Origin: Chitinophagaceae bacterium
GTDB lineage: Bacteria; Bacteroidota; Bacteroidia; Chitinophagales; UBA10324
NCBI GenBank assembly: GCA_016717285.1
Contig: JADKFU010000005.1
Coordinates: forward strand, 1,224,501 to 1,288,500
DNA length: 64,000 nt
Reading direction: 5' to 3'
The notes beneath the pieces are model-generated. The model saw only the letters and a list, made by a program, of their open reading frames with translations, ran no database searches and was not told the origin of the DNA. The position numbers and the translations under genes were made by a program. Shown one piece after another: positions 43,006 to 52,806 of the stretch (position 1 is its first letter; each line of letters opens with the position of its first letter).

Positions 43006-46000
43006 TTATTTAAGTAGCGCTACACTTCCTTTTTCAAACTGTTCTTCGCCATTGCCATTCTTATATCGCGCCGTCCATACATATTCTTCAATAGGTAATA
43101 ACACTCCGTTTTCACGACCTGTCCAGCCATTGTCAGGATTATCGGAAGAGAATATCAATCTGCCCCATCGATTAAATATTTTGAGTTCATAATCCACAAT
43201 CTCATCAAGAAGTACGGGTTTAAGCACATCGTTCAATCCATCACCATTGGGCGTAAATGCATTGGGCATGATCAAGGCTTTTTCACAAACTGATTCAAAA
43301 ACAATTTCATCAGTTCCTTTACAGCCGTTTGAATCCGTTACCTGCAAACTATATTGTCCGGGTGCTGTAAATGTTGCTGTGTCTCCGGTTAAATGGTTGC
43401 TCCATTGATACGAAGTGTAACCAGGAACACTAATCGTGCGAACGAATTTTCCGCATACAGCACTGTCAGCAGGAAGAAAATTTTCAGGGTTTTGATATAC
43501 TCCGGAAATGACAATGGTATCACTTGCCGAGCAGCCCGAGAGATCGGATACTTTCACCCAATACATTCCTTCAGCAGCAGCTTGAATGCTCTTGTCATCA
43601 CTGCCATCATTCCAATAATAAGATGCAAATCCGTTTCCGGCATCAAACACTGCTGAAGTCCCTTCACAAATTGTAGTGTCTTGTCCGAGATAAACAAACG
43701 GATTGGCCAACACTGTGAGTTGTGTAATGAGAATACTGTCGCAGCCATTCGAGGCGATCAAAGTGTCCATGTAATTTCCAGATAAGGTCTGACTGTCACC
43801 GCCTGCAAAATAAGATTGACCATCACAAATGGATACACTTCTATTTTCGTAAACAGGAAAGAGCACTTGTAAATGTGTGGTTAAAATGCTGTCGCAGCCG
43901 GCGGCACTTTGCAAAGTGTCGATGTAAGTTCCTGTAGTAGTTTGAAAATTTCCGCCAGTGAAATAACTACTGCCATTGCAAATGGAAACAGCAATTGCAT
44001 TGTTGACAGGTGAAATGATTTCGAGTACCGTTGTTACTATGCTGTCGCATCCTGTTGCGCTCTGAAGAGTATCAATGTAAGTACCCGCTGAGTTTTGAAA
44101 ATTTCCGCCCGCGAAAACGGAATCACCAAAACAAATTTTTTGTGTTACGGTGGTATATAATGGTAAGATCAATTGAAGATGCGTAATGATAATACTATCG
44201 CAACCGGTGCTGATGGCGGTAAGTGTATCATTATAGAATCCGGCTGATTTTTGAAAGTTTCCACCTACAAACATCGAATCGCCTTGACAGATAAATGAAT
44301 TTAAATTAGCATAAAGTGGAAGAATCAAATGAAGATCTGTTGTGAGCATGCTGTCGCAGCCTGCTGCACTCACCAGCGTGTCCATGTATAATCCTGCGGT
44401 ATATTGATAGGCTCCTCCTGTAAGCAAAGAATCATTTTCACAAATGAAAACTGTACGGAAACCACTTACGGCAAGAATAATATTCAGATGGGTAATGATG
44501 ACGCTGTCACAACCGGAAACAGCAGTGAGTGTGTCATAATAAATGCCGGTTTGTGTTTGAAGACCTCCTCCGGCGAGATAACTGTCGCCCTGGCATATGG
44601 AAATATTCAAGGAAGTACTGATTGGCGCAACTACAGAAAGTGTAGTAACGATCACGCTATCGCAACCTGTTATTGCTACTGCAGTATCATTGTATATTCC
44701 CGGCAGGTGCTGAAAATTTCCAGCTAAGAAAACTGAATCACCCTGGCAGATGTTCATGCTTACATTATGATAAACCGGAGCAATCAAAGATAACGTAGTC
44801 GTGATCACACTGTCGCAACCAAGATGATTGATCAGTGTATCATGATAAATGCCTGCAACGTGCTGATAGCTTCCACCCACAAAAAAGGAATCGTTGCTGC
44901 AAATGGAAATGGAACCGGAAGATGCCGAAGTTGAAAGGAGTGATAAATAGGTAAGAATAATACTGTCGCATCCGGCTGAAGTATTTAATGTGTCATAATA
45001 TAATCCGGCTGTTGTTTGATTTTGGCCAGCAGCAAAATAGGCGTCGCCGTTACAGATATATGCATACACATTGGTGAACTTCTCCGGATACACTGTTATA
45101 AAAACTGAATCTTTATGAACCGGTGTACATGGATTTACATAACCCGTAAGTTTATACCAACCTGAAGCTCCAGGAACTGCATTTGGAATAACAGGATTCT
45201 GAAGTGCAGAGGTAAAACTATTCGGACCGCTCCAGGTATATTGAACAGAAACATTGCTTGCACCAGTCAGCTTGATCGAATCATGCTCACAGTATACAGC
45301 ACTGGAAGAAGTGGCAGTTACATCAGGTGCAACACAATCAGGTGCGAGTGCAAGGTTGTTACAGTCATTAAATTCTTCATAATACACGACAGTATTGACT
45401 GCATCAAAAATTTTAACGTAATCAACTTTACCTGCTTCGCGAAAACCTATCACCAGGTTATTAATATTGCATATGCTGCCGGAATAGTTCATGGCGAAAA
45501 AATTAGATCCGTCGTAAGACCATTTCACCACATTGTTGACGAAGTCAAGCCGGATCGTTCGCCACGAGGTGAGATCCATCACTAATTGAGGAATGTTGCC
45601 CATCCAACTGCTGCCCACATAAATTCCTGTGTAAATCTGGGAAGAAGGCAGTCCTTCCAGCAGACAACCGGCCGTGATACCACTCCCCGTGAGTGATAGC
45701 CATGTATCGCCGGCAACAGCACCACCTTCCGCCGGATCATTCTTCAATCGAACTTCGACGGAAAAATTATTGGTGATGCAAAAGGTGTCCTTCAATGAAA
45801 AACTTACATAATAAGGATTGGGAAAGGAAGCGGAAGGTGTCGCTGTTAATATCCCACCTTGAAAGACAGTTGAAGCAGGAAGCACTTCGGTAATAGGCCC
45901 GCCGGCTCCCGGATCAATAGATGCTTTCCATCGTGAAGTGTCGCACTGCGCAATCACGGAATCGACAGATGCCATTGAACATGTCAATACTAATGTGGCA

Positions 46001-46080
46001 AACAACAAACATCTTGTAACAGGATTGATCAATGGTTTTGATTTCGTAAAATTTTTTCCCTGAAAAATGAATAGCTGCAT
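43006..46080 (-). CDS. Large secreted protein with CHU_C (T9SS type B) C-terminus
   Basis: 1,024 residues. Signal peptide, then a lectin/LamG-like N-terminal domain (about 70-245; TIRLDFVNNVVKWSYDGSNFF), an Ig-like domain, nine tandem repeats of about 46 residues (about 340-790) with the pattern SICxGDSxFxGGxxQ...GxYxDTL...GCDSIIxTxL, two further Ig/PKD-like modules and the CHU_C domain (MPNAFTPNGDGLNDVLKP ... IFNRWGRLIFSS, then NGWTGRENG). CHU_C is the type B type IX sorting signal, used by gliding and surface fibre proteins. Each repeat has two cysteines, likely forming disulfides. An adhesive role is inferred. Confidence 0.93.
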   Translation of the reverse strand: MQLFIFQGKNFTKSKPLINPVTRCLLFATLVLTCSMASVDSVIAQCDTSRWKASIDPGAGGPITEVLPASTVFQGGILTATPSASFPNPYYVSFSLKDTFCITNNFSVEVRLKNDPAEGGAVAGDTWLSLTGSGITAGCLLEGLPSSQIYTGIYVGSSWMGNIPQLVMDLTSWRTIRLDFVNNVVKWSYDGSNFFAMNYSGSICNINNLVIGFREAGKVDYVKIFDAVNTVVYYEEFNDCNNLALAPDCVAPDVTATSSSAVYCEHDSIKLTGASNVSVQYTWSGPNSFTSALQNPVIPNAVPGASGWYKLTGYVNPCTPVHKDSVFITVYPEKFTNVYAYICNGDAYFAAGQNQTTAGLYYDTLNTSAGCDSIILTYLSLLSTSASSGSISICSNDSFFVGGSYQHVAGIYHDTLINHLGCDSVITTTLSLIAPVYHNVSMNICQGDSVFLAGNFQHLPGIYNDTAVAITGCDSVIVTTLSVVAPISTSLNISICQGDSYLAGGGLQTQTGIYYDTLTAVSGCDSVIITHLNIILAVSGFRTVFICENDSLLTGGAYQYTAGLYMDTLVSAAGCDSMLTTDLHLILPLYANLNSFICQGDSMFVGGNFQKSAGFYNDTLTAISTGCDSIIITHLQLILPLYTTVTQKICFGDSVFAGGNFQNSAGTYIDTLQSATGCDSIVTTVLEIISPVNNAIAVSICNGSSYFTGGNFQTTTGTYIDTLQSAAGCDSILTTHLQVLFPVYENRSVSICDGQSYFAGGDSQTLSGNYMDTLIASNGCDSILITQLTVLANPFVYLGQDTTICEGTSAVFDAGNGFASYYWNDGSDDKSIQAAAEGMYWVKVSDLSGCSASDTIVISGVYQNPENFLPADSAVCGKFVRTISVPGYTSYQWSNHLTGDTATFTAPGQYSLQVTDSNGCKGTDEIVFESVCEKALIMPNAFTPNGDGLNDVLKPVLLDEIVDYELKIFNRWGRLIFSSDNPDNGWTGRENGVLLPIEEYVWTARYKNGNGEEQFEKGSVALLK
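43710..45070 (-). repeat. Nine protein repeats of about 46 residues
   Basis: Nine units inside the CHU_C protein share ICxGDSxFxGG and GCDSII motifs. Unlike the adhesin at the left edge, the DNA of the units has drifted considerably, so the array is old and not recently expanded. Confidence 0.88.
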
Positions 46081-46255
46081 TGCAAAAGGTAAAATTTCTA
46101 TTTAAAAATTATTGCAAGACAACCGTTATTTTTTCTGGCGGGAAAGATATACGCATTAGAAAATTTGGTGCCACAAAGGTACCCTGAAGATTTGACAGGA
46201 AAGATTGGATTAAGTATTCGTTATCAATGGTTTATATCTGGTTTAGTTCCTGTTT

Positions 46256-46789
46256 TCATTTCTCAGTCAGCGGTTTTTGCCGCATAATTAATTTGAACCA
46301 GGGAGTGAATTTTTGTGGATAACGCGATAGTTCTGTGGATAAGGCCGTCATAGACAGCCATTTTACTGATTTCACTTCATCTGGATTCATTTTGATGGCA
46401 TCATTATAATTCCCCGTCAGGATATAATCGAATTCATGTTCAGTAAGGCCGCTTTTACTATCGTGAAAACAATATTGAATAGAATTGAGCATGCTGAGTT
46501 TTGTGCTGATTCCCAATTCTTCCATCAATCTTCTTTTCGCGGCGGCGGTTATTTTTTCTCCCGGTCTTGGATGACTGCAACAGGCATTTGTCCATAATCC
46601 GCCAAAATGATACTTGGTATCCGCGCGTTGTTGCAAGAGCATTTCTCCCTTGCTATTAAAAATAAAAATGCTGAATGCGCGGTGCAGCCATCCCTTTTCA
46701 TGAACTTCCATTTTTTCTGCAATGCCCGTCTTTTTCCCAGACGAATTTACCAGCACTACCAATTCTACATTTTTTTTCTTTGACTTCAT
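46256..46789 (-). CDS. idi: Isopentenyl-diphosphate delta-isomerase (type 1)
   Basis: 177 residues of the Nudix-fold type 1 enzyme. It interconverts IPP and DMAPP for isoprenoid synthesis. HRAFSIFIFNSKGEMLLQQR, the catalytic cysteine region WTNACCSHPRPGE and the metal-site glutamates (KRRLMEELG, LTEHEFDYIL) are present. I start at the ATG at 46789; a start at 46810 would lie upstream of the predicted transcription start, given the -7 box at 46808-46815. Confidence 0.93.
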   Translation of the reverse strand: MKSKKKNVELVVLVNSSGKKTGIAEKMEVHEKGWLHRAFSIFIFNSKGEMLLQQRADTKYHFGGLWTNACCSHPRPGEKITAAAKRRLMEELGISTKLSMLNSIQYCFHDSKSGLTEHEFDYILTGNYNDAIKMNPDEVKSVKWLSMTALSTELSRYPQKFTPWFKLIMRQKPLTEK

Positions 46790-46807
46790 TGCTAACCAGG
46801 CTAAAAA

Positions 46808-46815
46808 CAAATTTA
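46808..46815 (-). promoter_or_regulatory. -7 promoter element of idi
   Basis: TAAATTTG on the minus strand, a perfect TAnnTTTG, ending 18 bases before the ATG at 46789. It supports the shorter start. Confidence 0.6.
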
Positions 46816-47027
46816 ACAGGATTCAGACTAAGTTGTTTTAACTTCATCGCGATTTGTTGCCTGTTACAAAGCGCATTAACATGAATGTGTTTTATCGGTT
46901 TGCAACAGCAGCGTTTGAATCCAGTAGCCCGTAACTTGTGTGTTGTGCGAAGCATCAGGCATTTTCAATCCTGATCATTTGATTAGTGTCTCCATTTTTT
47001 AAAAACAGAAAAATTCAGTTTATAGTT

Positions 47028-47744
47028 ATGAAACTTGACCTACTTGCTTTTGGCGCCCATGCTGACGATGTAGAACTATCATGCAGCGGCACTTTGTTGA
47101 AACAAATCTCTCTTGGAAAAAAGGCCGGAATAATTGACCTGACACGCGGAGAGCTGGGTACGCGTGGTACACCGGCTATCCGGGAACGGGAAGCGCAGAA
47201 TGCTGCTCAAATTATGGGCATCGACATTCGTGAAAACCTTGGCATGCGCGATGGTTTTTTTGTAAATGATGAAGTACATCAGTTACAGGTGATCAGGATG
47301 ATCAGGAAGTACCAGCCTGAGATCATTTTGGCCAACGCCATTCATGATCGGCATCCTGATCATGGCCGTGCAGCACAGTTGATTGAAGATTCTTCTTTTC
47401 TTTCAGGCTTACGAATGATTGAAACAGTTGAAGAAGATATTCAACAGGATCCCTGGCGACCGAGAGTTATTTATCATTATATCCAGGATGAATGGATCGA
47501 GCCTGACCTGGTGGTAGACATTTCAGTCTTTTTAGAAAAGAAGCTGGAAGCTATCCGTGCTTTTCAATCACAATTTTTTGATCCAAAATCACGCGAACCC
47601 GAGACCTATATTTCACGGCCTGATTTCATTGACAGTCTTATTTTCAGAGCACAGGAATCGGGAAAGATGATCGGAGCAAAATATGGGGAAGGATTTACGA
47701 GCCGCAGAAAAACAGGTGTTGACAATTTGTTTCATCTTAAATAA
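47028..47744 (+). CDS. bshB1: Bacillithiol biosynthesis deacetylase BshB1
   Basis: 238 residues of the LmbE/PIG-L family. It removes the acetyl group from GlcNAc-malate in bacillithiol synthesis. The zinc motif AHADDVE, the GELGTRGTPAIREREA stretch, NLGMRDGFF and HDRHPDHGRA are the BshB1 signature. I start at the ATG at 47028 because the family begins MKLDLLAFGAHADD; an upstream in-frame start adds an unmatched 14 residues. bshA and bshC are not in the window. It converges on the outer-membrane protein gene with 7 bases between stops. Confidence 0.94.
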   Translation: MKLDLLAFGAHADDVELSCSGTLLKQISLGKKAGIIDLTRGELGTRGTPAIREREAQNAAQIMGIDIRENLGMRDGFFVNDEVHQLQVIRMIRKYQPEIILANAIHDRHPDHGRAAQLIEDSSFLSGLRMIETVEEDIQQDPWRPRVIYHYIQDEWIEPDLVVDISVFLEKKLEAIRAFQSQFFDPKSREPETYISRPDFIDSLIFRAQESGKMIGAKYGEGFTSRRKTGVDNLFHLK

Positions 47745-47751
47745 ACTGTAA

Positions 47752-48666
47752 TTATTTGAAGTGCTTTTCATTCTTGCGAAATGGAAGCGTAAGACCAGCC
47801 GTTACAAAGTATTCGAAAAAGCTGAAATGCTGATCTGCCCGTTGCGGAACATTGTCATTCAATAAAATATCAGGCAGATTTACAAATCCGAAACGCGTTT
47901 GAGCTAACAGGAAAAAATTTTTGAAAAATTCAAAACGAACACCGGTCTTAGCAGAAATTCCATACCCTGCAAGATGAAATTTATTGTTGATGCCTTCACC
48001 GAACACCCTTACATCTGTTCTCGGAATCATCGCAGCGATGCCTGCTCCGGAAGCGAGGGACATATTCATCTTGTCATGAAACAAGTTTAGCAAGGGCAAG
48101 GTATATTCTACGTCAAGGCTCAGCAGATTAAGTCCGTCTGTATGTTCGAATTTCAAAAAATCCTGCGTCAGCACCATGGCAGAATCGTGATAACTGCCGG
48201 CATAATCTGCACTGGCGATATCGTCAATTTCACCGGACATGAGTACGGTCTGGTTTTGATCCATCACATATTTCATATGATCAAGTCCAAGCGAAATACT
48301 CCAGCGGTTGTTGAGATAATAACCAATCCGGTAATTGTATTGTGGAATAGTAATGCTTGACGGGTTGAAATACACACCAAAAGAAAAAGGAGTAGGGCGG
48401 TCATGCGCCACCACATCAAATACAGTAAAGTTGTAATCCGGACCTTCAAAGTGAATATCACTGTGAGTAAAAACGGAACCGTTGTATCCCCAATAGATGT
48501 AAAATTTTCCACTGTGGTTATTGGTGATAATCCCTGATCCGGTTTTTTTTTGAATAGCAGTTACTGAATCCGTTAAATTCAGTTGATTCGCCGGTGAATC
48601 TGATTGAGCACTTAAAGAGAAAGCAACCAAAAGAATAGCACAGCTACAGATAATATTTTTGGTCAT
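47752..48666 (-). CDS. Outer-membrane beta-barrel protein, unknown function
   Basis: 304 residues with a signal peptide (cleaved after SLSAQ). Alternating hydrophobic strands with aromatic girdle residues (NYRIGYYLNNRWSISLGLDHMKYVM; AKTGVRFEFFKNFFLLAQTRFGFVNLP; FSFFEYFVTAGLTLPF) indicate a beta barrel of roughly ten to twelve strands. I recognise no specific family. It lies downstream of a LytTR regulator on the same strand, with 111 bp between, and could be cotranscribed or controlled by it. Confidence 0.78.
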   Translation of the reverse strand: MTKNIICSCAILLVAFSLSAQSDSPANQLNLTDSVTAIQKKTGSGIITNNHSGKFYIYWGYNGSVFTHSDIHFEGPDYNFTVFDVVAHDRPTPFSFGVYFNPSSITIPQYNYRIGYYLNNRWSISLGLDHMKYVMDQNQTVLMSGEIDDIASADYAGSYHDSAMVLTQDFLKFEHTDGLNLLSLDVEYTLPLLNLFHDKMNMSLASGAGIAAMIPRTDVRVFGEGINNKFHLAGYGISAKTGVRFEFFKNFFLLAQTRFGFVNLPDILLNDNVPQRADQHFSFFEYFVTAGLTLPFRKNEKHFK

Positions 48667-48777
48667 TGCTGATTAATTGGAATAGGGATTTGAAAGTGCG
48701 CAAGATAAGTCTAAAATTATACGGAGGTTCGAATTGTTAGTCCACCTTGGTATAAAGCGGAAACTGCTTTTAAACTT

Positions 48778-49518
48778 CTAAGAAAGACGCAGCAATTCCC
48801 GGACTCCGGAAAACTTTCGTTTTGAAATATCTATCAGTGAACCATCAAGCAACTTTAGTCTGTGATCCTGGGTGATGTTGCTTACGTATTTTCTGTTGAC
48901 GAGATGTGCACGGTGCACGCGGATAAAATGATGGTCACTTAGTAGTTCATCATATTCTTTTAATGTTTTGGAAGCCATAACAGGTGGCTGCCTGTTCATA
49001 AAAAACTTTGTATAATTAACATCACCTTCGCAGCGGATAATGTCATCGGTATTCAACAGGTGAGTGCCTTCCGTTGTATTAATTGCAAGACGGAAATATT
49101 CAGGTTGCTTCACTTTATAATTGTGCAGGAAATTTCCAATGCGTTTATCAGCATTAATTGTCGTTTTGCCTTTGAATCGTTCCAATGCTGATTTCAGTTC
49201 TGTGATCTGAACAGGTTTCAATAAATAATCAAGCGCGCTGAACCGAATCGCTTTGATTGCATATTGGTTGTAAGACGTGATGAAAATGACTTCAAAGTTG
49301 ATTTCAATCAGGTGTTCCAGCATTTGAAAGCCACTCATGTCGGGCATTTCAATATCAAGAAAAACCAGCTCCGGATGATGTTTTTGAATCGCTTTTAATC
49401 CATCACTTCCATTTTCACAGGTGGCCAGTAATTCTATCTCCGGAAAAAACTTCCTGAATAACTGTTGCAGCTGATCACGTGTATAAAGGTCGTCGTCAAT
49501 AAGCAGGGCCTTAATCAT
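48778..49518 (-). CDS. LytTR-family response regulator
   Basis: 246 residues. The receiver domain has DDD at 8-10, the acceptor D55 in VFLDIEMPDM and K101 in YLLKPV. The LytTR domain (about 140-245) has LNTDDIIRCEGDVNYTKF and FIRVHRAHLVNRKYV. The gene starts 9 bases after the TPR-containing hybrid kinase, so it is the likely terminal output of that phosphorelay. Confidence 0.94.
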   Translation of the reverse strand: MIKALLIDDDLYTRDQLQQLFRKFFPEIELLATCENGSDGLKAIQKHHPELVFLDIEMPDMSGFQMLEHLIEINFEVIFITSYNQYAIKAIRFSALDYLLKPVQITELKSALERFKGKTTINADKRIGNFLHNYKVKQPEYFRLAINTTEGTHLLNTDDIIRCEGDVNYTKFFMNRQPPVMASKTLKEYDELLSDHHFIRVHRAHLVNRKYVSNITQDHRLKLLDGSLIDISKRKFSGVRELLRLS

Positions 49519-49527
49519 CTCGTTTAC

Positions 49528-52488
49528 TTATGAATTTACCTTCAATTCATTTTTTACTTCTTCCAGCGCTGCCGTGCAATCGTTCATCAGCAATTCAACG
49601 TCACCGGTAATGCGTTCTTCACGATGGTAATTTGATTCAATTGTTTCAGCCAGTTTTTTAGCCCTGCTTAATCCAAGCGATGCCATTTGCGGTTTCATTA
49701 CGTGAACTGTTTTCCTGATAAGAGTGAAGTCTTGCGTTTCCAATGCCTTTTTCAAAGTTGACATACGCGCAGGTATCAATTCATAAAAAAGCCGCAGGTA
49801 ACGGGTAACCTGAACAGCATCACCAGCCACGAGATGCTCTAAATGATCGAGGTGTATCCATTGATACTTTTCAGTTGGCTGTATGATGGTTTCCGATAAA
49901 ACAGGTTTGTCTTCTTCCGTTGAATTTTCTTTGTGCCTGCCGTCCATTTTTTTGCCCAGCGATGATCCAATGGCCTTCAACAATTCCTTTGCAGAAAATG
50001 GTTTTGGTACATAACTGTTCATGCCGGCTTCTAAACATTTATCAATATCGCTGCGGATTACAGAGGCTGTAAGCGCGATAATCGGAATGGAATTTTTTAA
50101 TTCGTTTCGAATGATTGCTGTTGTTTCGAAACCATCCATTTCCGGCATTTGAACATCCATGAGGATGAGATGGAAGTCGTTAGCCGTTATTCCTGAATCA
50201 TTAGATGTTGTAACTGGTGCGAGTGCAGAAAGTATTTCCTTCCCGTTTTTACAAATACGAACAGTTACATTGGGGATGTATCTTTTCAGCATGTCATGAA
50301 TCAGCAACTGATTATATTCATTGTCTTCTGCCACTAAGATGCTGATGCCTTGCAATTCTTCGCCCATGTCTTCTTCATACACCAATTCATTTTGTTGCAG
50401 CAGTTGCCATTCTGCTGATGTCGGAATTGTATAGGGAATGGTGAATGAAAAGACGGATCCCATTCCTTCATTGCTGTCTACTTCAAGGGTTCCCTGCATC
50501 ATTTCCACAAGGGTTCTGCTGATGGTTAATCCAAGTCCTGTTCCGCCACTGCTTTTTTTGTTGGAGTCAGCCTGCGAAAAACTTTCAAATATTTTCTGCA
50601 ACTGATCTTTTGGAATTCCAGGCCCTGTATCTGTTAGCGAGAAGGTGATGGTCTTTGCTACAGGATCAGCAGAAGTGCTGAGAACAACTGTTCCGGCGGT
50701 AGTAAATTTCATAGCATTTGCCGTCAGGTTCATCAATACCTGCGTAAGTCTTGCTGCATCACCGGATAGTAAAGGCGGGACATGTTCGCCCACTTGTAAT
50801 TTCCAATTCAATTTTTTTTCTGCCGCTTTCAATTCAAATGTTTCATAGATAAGATTGAGCACATCGTGCAGGCGGAATGGTGCTTTTTCAAATTGCATTT
50901 TTCCCGCCTCGAGCTTACTGAGATCAAGTACATCATTGATGACGACCAATAAATTATCGGTTGATTTTTTTATCGTATTGAGGTATCGCAACTTTTTTTC
51001 CGGGGATTCTTCGTCAAACAGTAAACTGGTAAAACCGGAAATCGCATTGAGCGGTGTCCTGATCTCATGACTCATGTTTGCAAGAAACTGCGATTTAAAT
51101 TTTTCACTTTTCTCCGCGCGGAGCTGTTCCTTTTCAGCACGTTGTTTCTGTTCTTCAATCACTTTGTTTTGAAGTTGCAGCTGCTTTCCTGCACGTTGCT
51201 TGATCTGGTAGCGGTTGAATAACAGGAACGCAATCATTAATAGTACTGCGACACCGGCAATCAGCAAGTTTTTGATCAGGCGTTGCTGATTCACTTCTTT
51301 CTGCTGCAATAATTTTTCTTTGTTGAGCAATTCAATTTCCTTTTCCTTCTGTGCGATGCTGTATTTGCGCTCCAACTGTTCCGTTGCTGAAGTTTTTGCA
51401 ATAGCGTTAAGGGTGTCGTGCAGCGACTCATATTTCAATGCATACTTAAAAGCATTTTCATAATCACCCATGCCTGCATACGTATTGGCCAATCCTTTGA
51501 GCGTGTATTCCAACTGATCCTGGAAATCTGCAGGTTCCAGCAAAGCCTCTGATTTCTTATAGTATTCAAGCGCTGACTTATAATCTTTACGTAGTAAATA
51601 AATTTCAGCTGCGCCGCCGTACGTTCCGCCCACCAGGAGATTTTCATAACCATTATCGTTATATAACGTCAGTGCCAGCTGATAATAGTAAATAGAACTA
51701 TCAAGATTCCGGGTTTCGCGATATTGATCGCCAAGAGCGGAATAGCAATCAGCAAGTTCAATACTATCGCCATAAAATTTTGACTTTTCGACTGCAAGAT
51801 GCATATAATACAAAGCGCTGTCAGTATTACCCAATGCTCCATACGATTGTCCGACATTCGAAATGAGTGTTATGATCCTGATATCTTCCTTGATTTTACT
51901 CAACTGATAACCTTTCAGCTCGTATTCCAGCGATTTCGTGTAATCATTCTGTTCGAAAAAGATACCTGCTATGGAACCGTAAACCGCTGCAAGCAAATTA
52001 GCAGATCCGGACTTTTCAGCAATAGGGATCACACCCTGAAGAATTTTTAATGCAGTTTCATAATTGCCAATCCGCGACTCCACCGCTCCGAGTTGAGTGG
52101 TGTATTTTGTTTCCGAGATAAGGTTTCCGAGTTGTTGTGTTATGCTTATCGAGCGCATGAAATAGTTTCTCGCAGAATCAATATTGCCTTCCTCAGCATA
52201 TACTTTAGCCAGCGTGAAATAACTTCTCATGAGGGAAACAGGGCTCTTTATTTTTTCTGCAATTGCAATACTTTCTTTGGAATGTGTGGCTGCTTCCTGA
52301 AGGTCAGTAACAATTAATTCCTCTGCAAGCCGCACCAGATAATAGGCTCTTACGGAATCCTGCTGAGGATGATTTTGCACCATCCTTCTTAAACTATCTG
52401 CAATTTGAGTCTGAGCACGCAGGGTGCCGGAAAGAGGAAGCGTCAATAATAGTATAATCAGCGTTCGAAGTAATACTTTCATAAGCAA
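49528..52488 (-). CDS. TPR-containing hybrid histidine kinase with receiver and Hpt domains
   Basis: 986 residues. Signal peptide (1-25), a periplasmic array of about seven to eight tetratricopeptide repeats (about 40-390), one membrane helix (about 405-425) and a coiled coil. These are followed by HisKA with H474 in FLANMSHEIRTPLNA, HATPase with NLTANAMKFT, DTGPGIPKDQL and GTGLGLTIS, a receiver domain with the acceptor in LILMDVQMPEMDG (about 720-830), and a C-terminal Hpt domain with the phospho-histidine in VHVMKPQMASLG (about 880-986). The domain order allows a full His-Asp-His-Asp relay ending on the adjacent LytTR regulator. Periplasmic TPRs suggest sensing through a protein or peptide partner. 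Confidence 0.93.
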   Translation of the reverse strand: MLMKVLLRTLIILLLTLPLSGTLRAQTQIADSLRRMVQNHPQQDSVRAYYLVRLAEELIVTDLQEAATHSKESIAIAEKIKSPVSLMRSYFTLAKVYAEEGNIDSARNYFMRSISITQQLGNLISETKYTTQLGAVESRIGNYETALKILQGVIPIAEKSGSANLLAAVYGSIAGIFFEQNDYTKSLEYELKGYQLSKIKEDIRIITLISNVGQSYGALGNTDSALYYMHLAVEKSKFYGDSIELADCYSALGDQYRETRNLDSSIYYYQLALTLYNDNGYENLLVGGTYGGAAEIYLLRKDYKSALEYYKKSEALLEPADFQDQLEYTLKGLANTYAGMGDYENAFKYALKYESLHDTLNAIAKTSATEQLERKYSIAQKEKEIELLNKEKLLQQKEVNQQRLIKNLLIAGVAVLLMIAFLLFNRYQIKQRAGKQLQLQNKVIEEQKQRAEKEQLRAEKSEKFKSQFLANMSHEIRTPLNAISGFTSLLFDEESPEKKLRYLNTIKKSTDNLLVVINDVLDLSKLEAGKMQFEKAPFRLHDVLNLIYETFELKAAEKKLNWKLQVGEHVPPLLSGDAARLTQVLMNLTANAMKFTTAGTVVLSTSADPVAKTITFSLTDTGPGIPKDQLQKIFESFSQADSNKKSSGGTGLGLTISRTLVEMMQGTLEVDSNEGMGSVFSFTIPYTIPTSAEWQLLQQNELVYEEDMGEELQGISILVAEDNEYNQLLIHDMLKRYIPNVTVRICKNGKEILSALAPVTTSNDSGITANDFHLILMDVQMPEMDGFETTAIIRNELKNSIPIIALTASVIRSDIDKCLEAGMNSYVPKPFSAKELLKAIGSSLGKKMDGRHKENSTEEDKPVLSETIIQPTEKYQWIHLDHLEHLVAGDAVQVTRYLRLFYELIPARMSTLKKALETQDFTLIRKTVHVMKPQMASLGLSRAKKLAETIESNYHREERITGDVELLMNDCTAALEEVKNELKVNS

Positions 52489-52806
52489 TGTGCTGCTGTT
52501 ATCAGATGAATATTGGTGTTAATTTTCTCAAGTAATATCCTGATGCTTAAAAGCTGACGAGACATTCTGTTCTCCGTAAAATAAATTGATCTTGATGAAT
52601 AATCGTTGCTTTTCTTCTGATTGCTATCGGAAAGGAGCATGCTAACAGTTCAAGGAGGGAGCATGAAATGCAGTTTGCCTGATCTTATTTTCTGCTTCAT
52701 CTTCCTCTCAAATTCCCGCTAAATCAATCCTTCATCCCGAATAATAACCGGATTTGGTTTGGGCTTCCCGCTGCATCTATTTTCGTTCGAACAAAAATCA
52801 ACAACT
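52489..52806. other. Divergent intergenic region with a possible promoter
   Basis: No gene. TTTG at 52753-52756 or 52758-52761 and TATTTTCG at 52778-52785 (one mismatch to TAnnTTTG) could drive the gene at 52807. The near-palindrome TTTTCGTTCGAACAAAA covers 52780-52796, directly after the -7 box. Confidence 0.4.
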
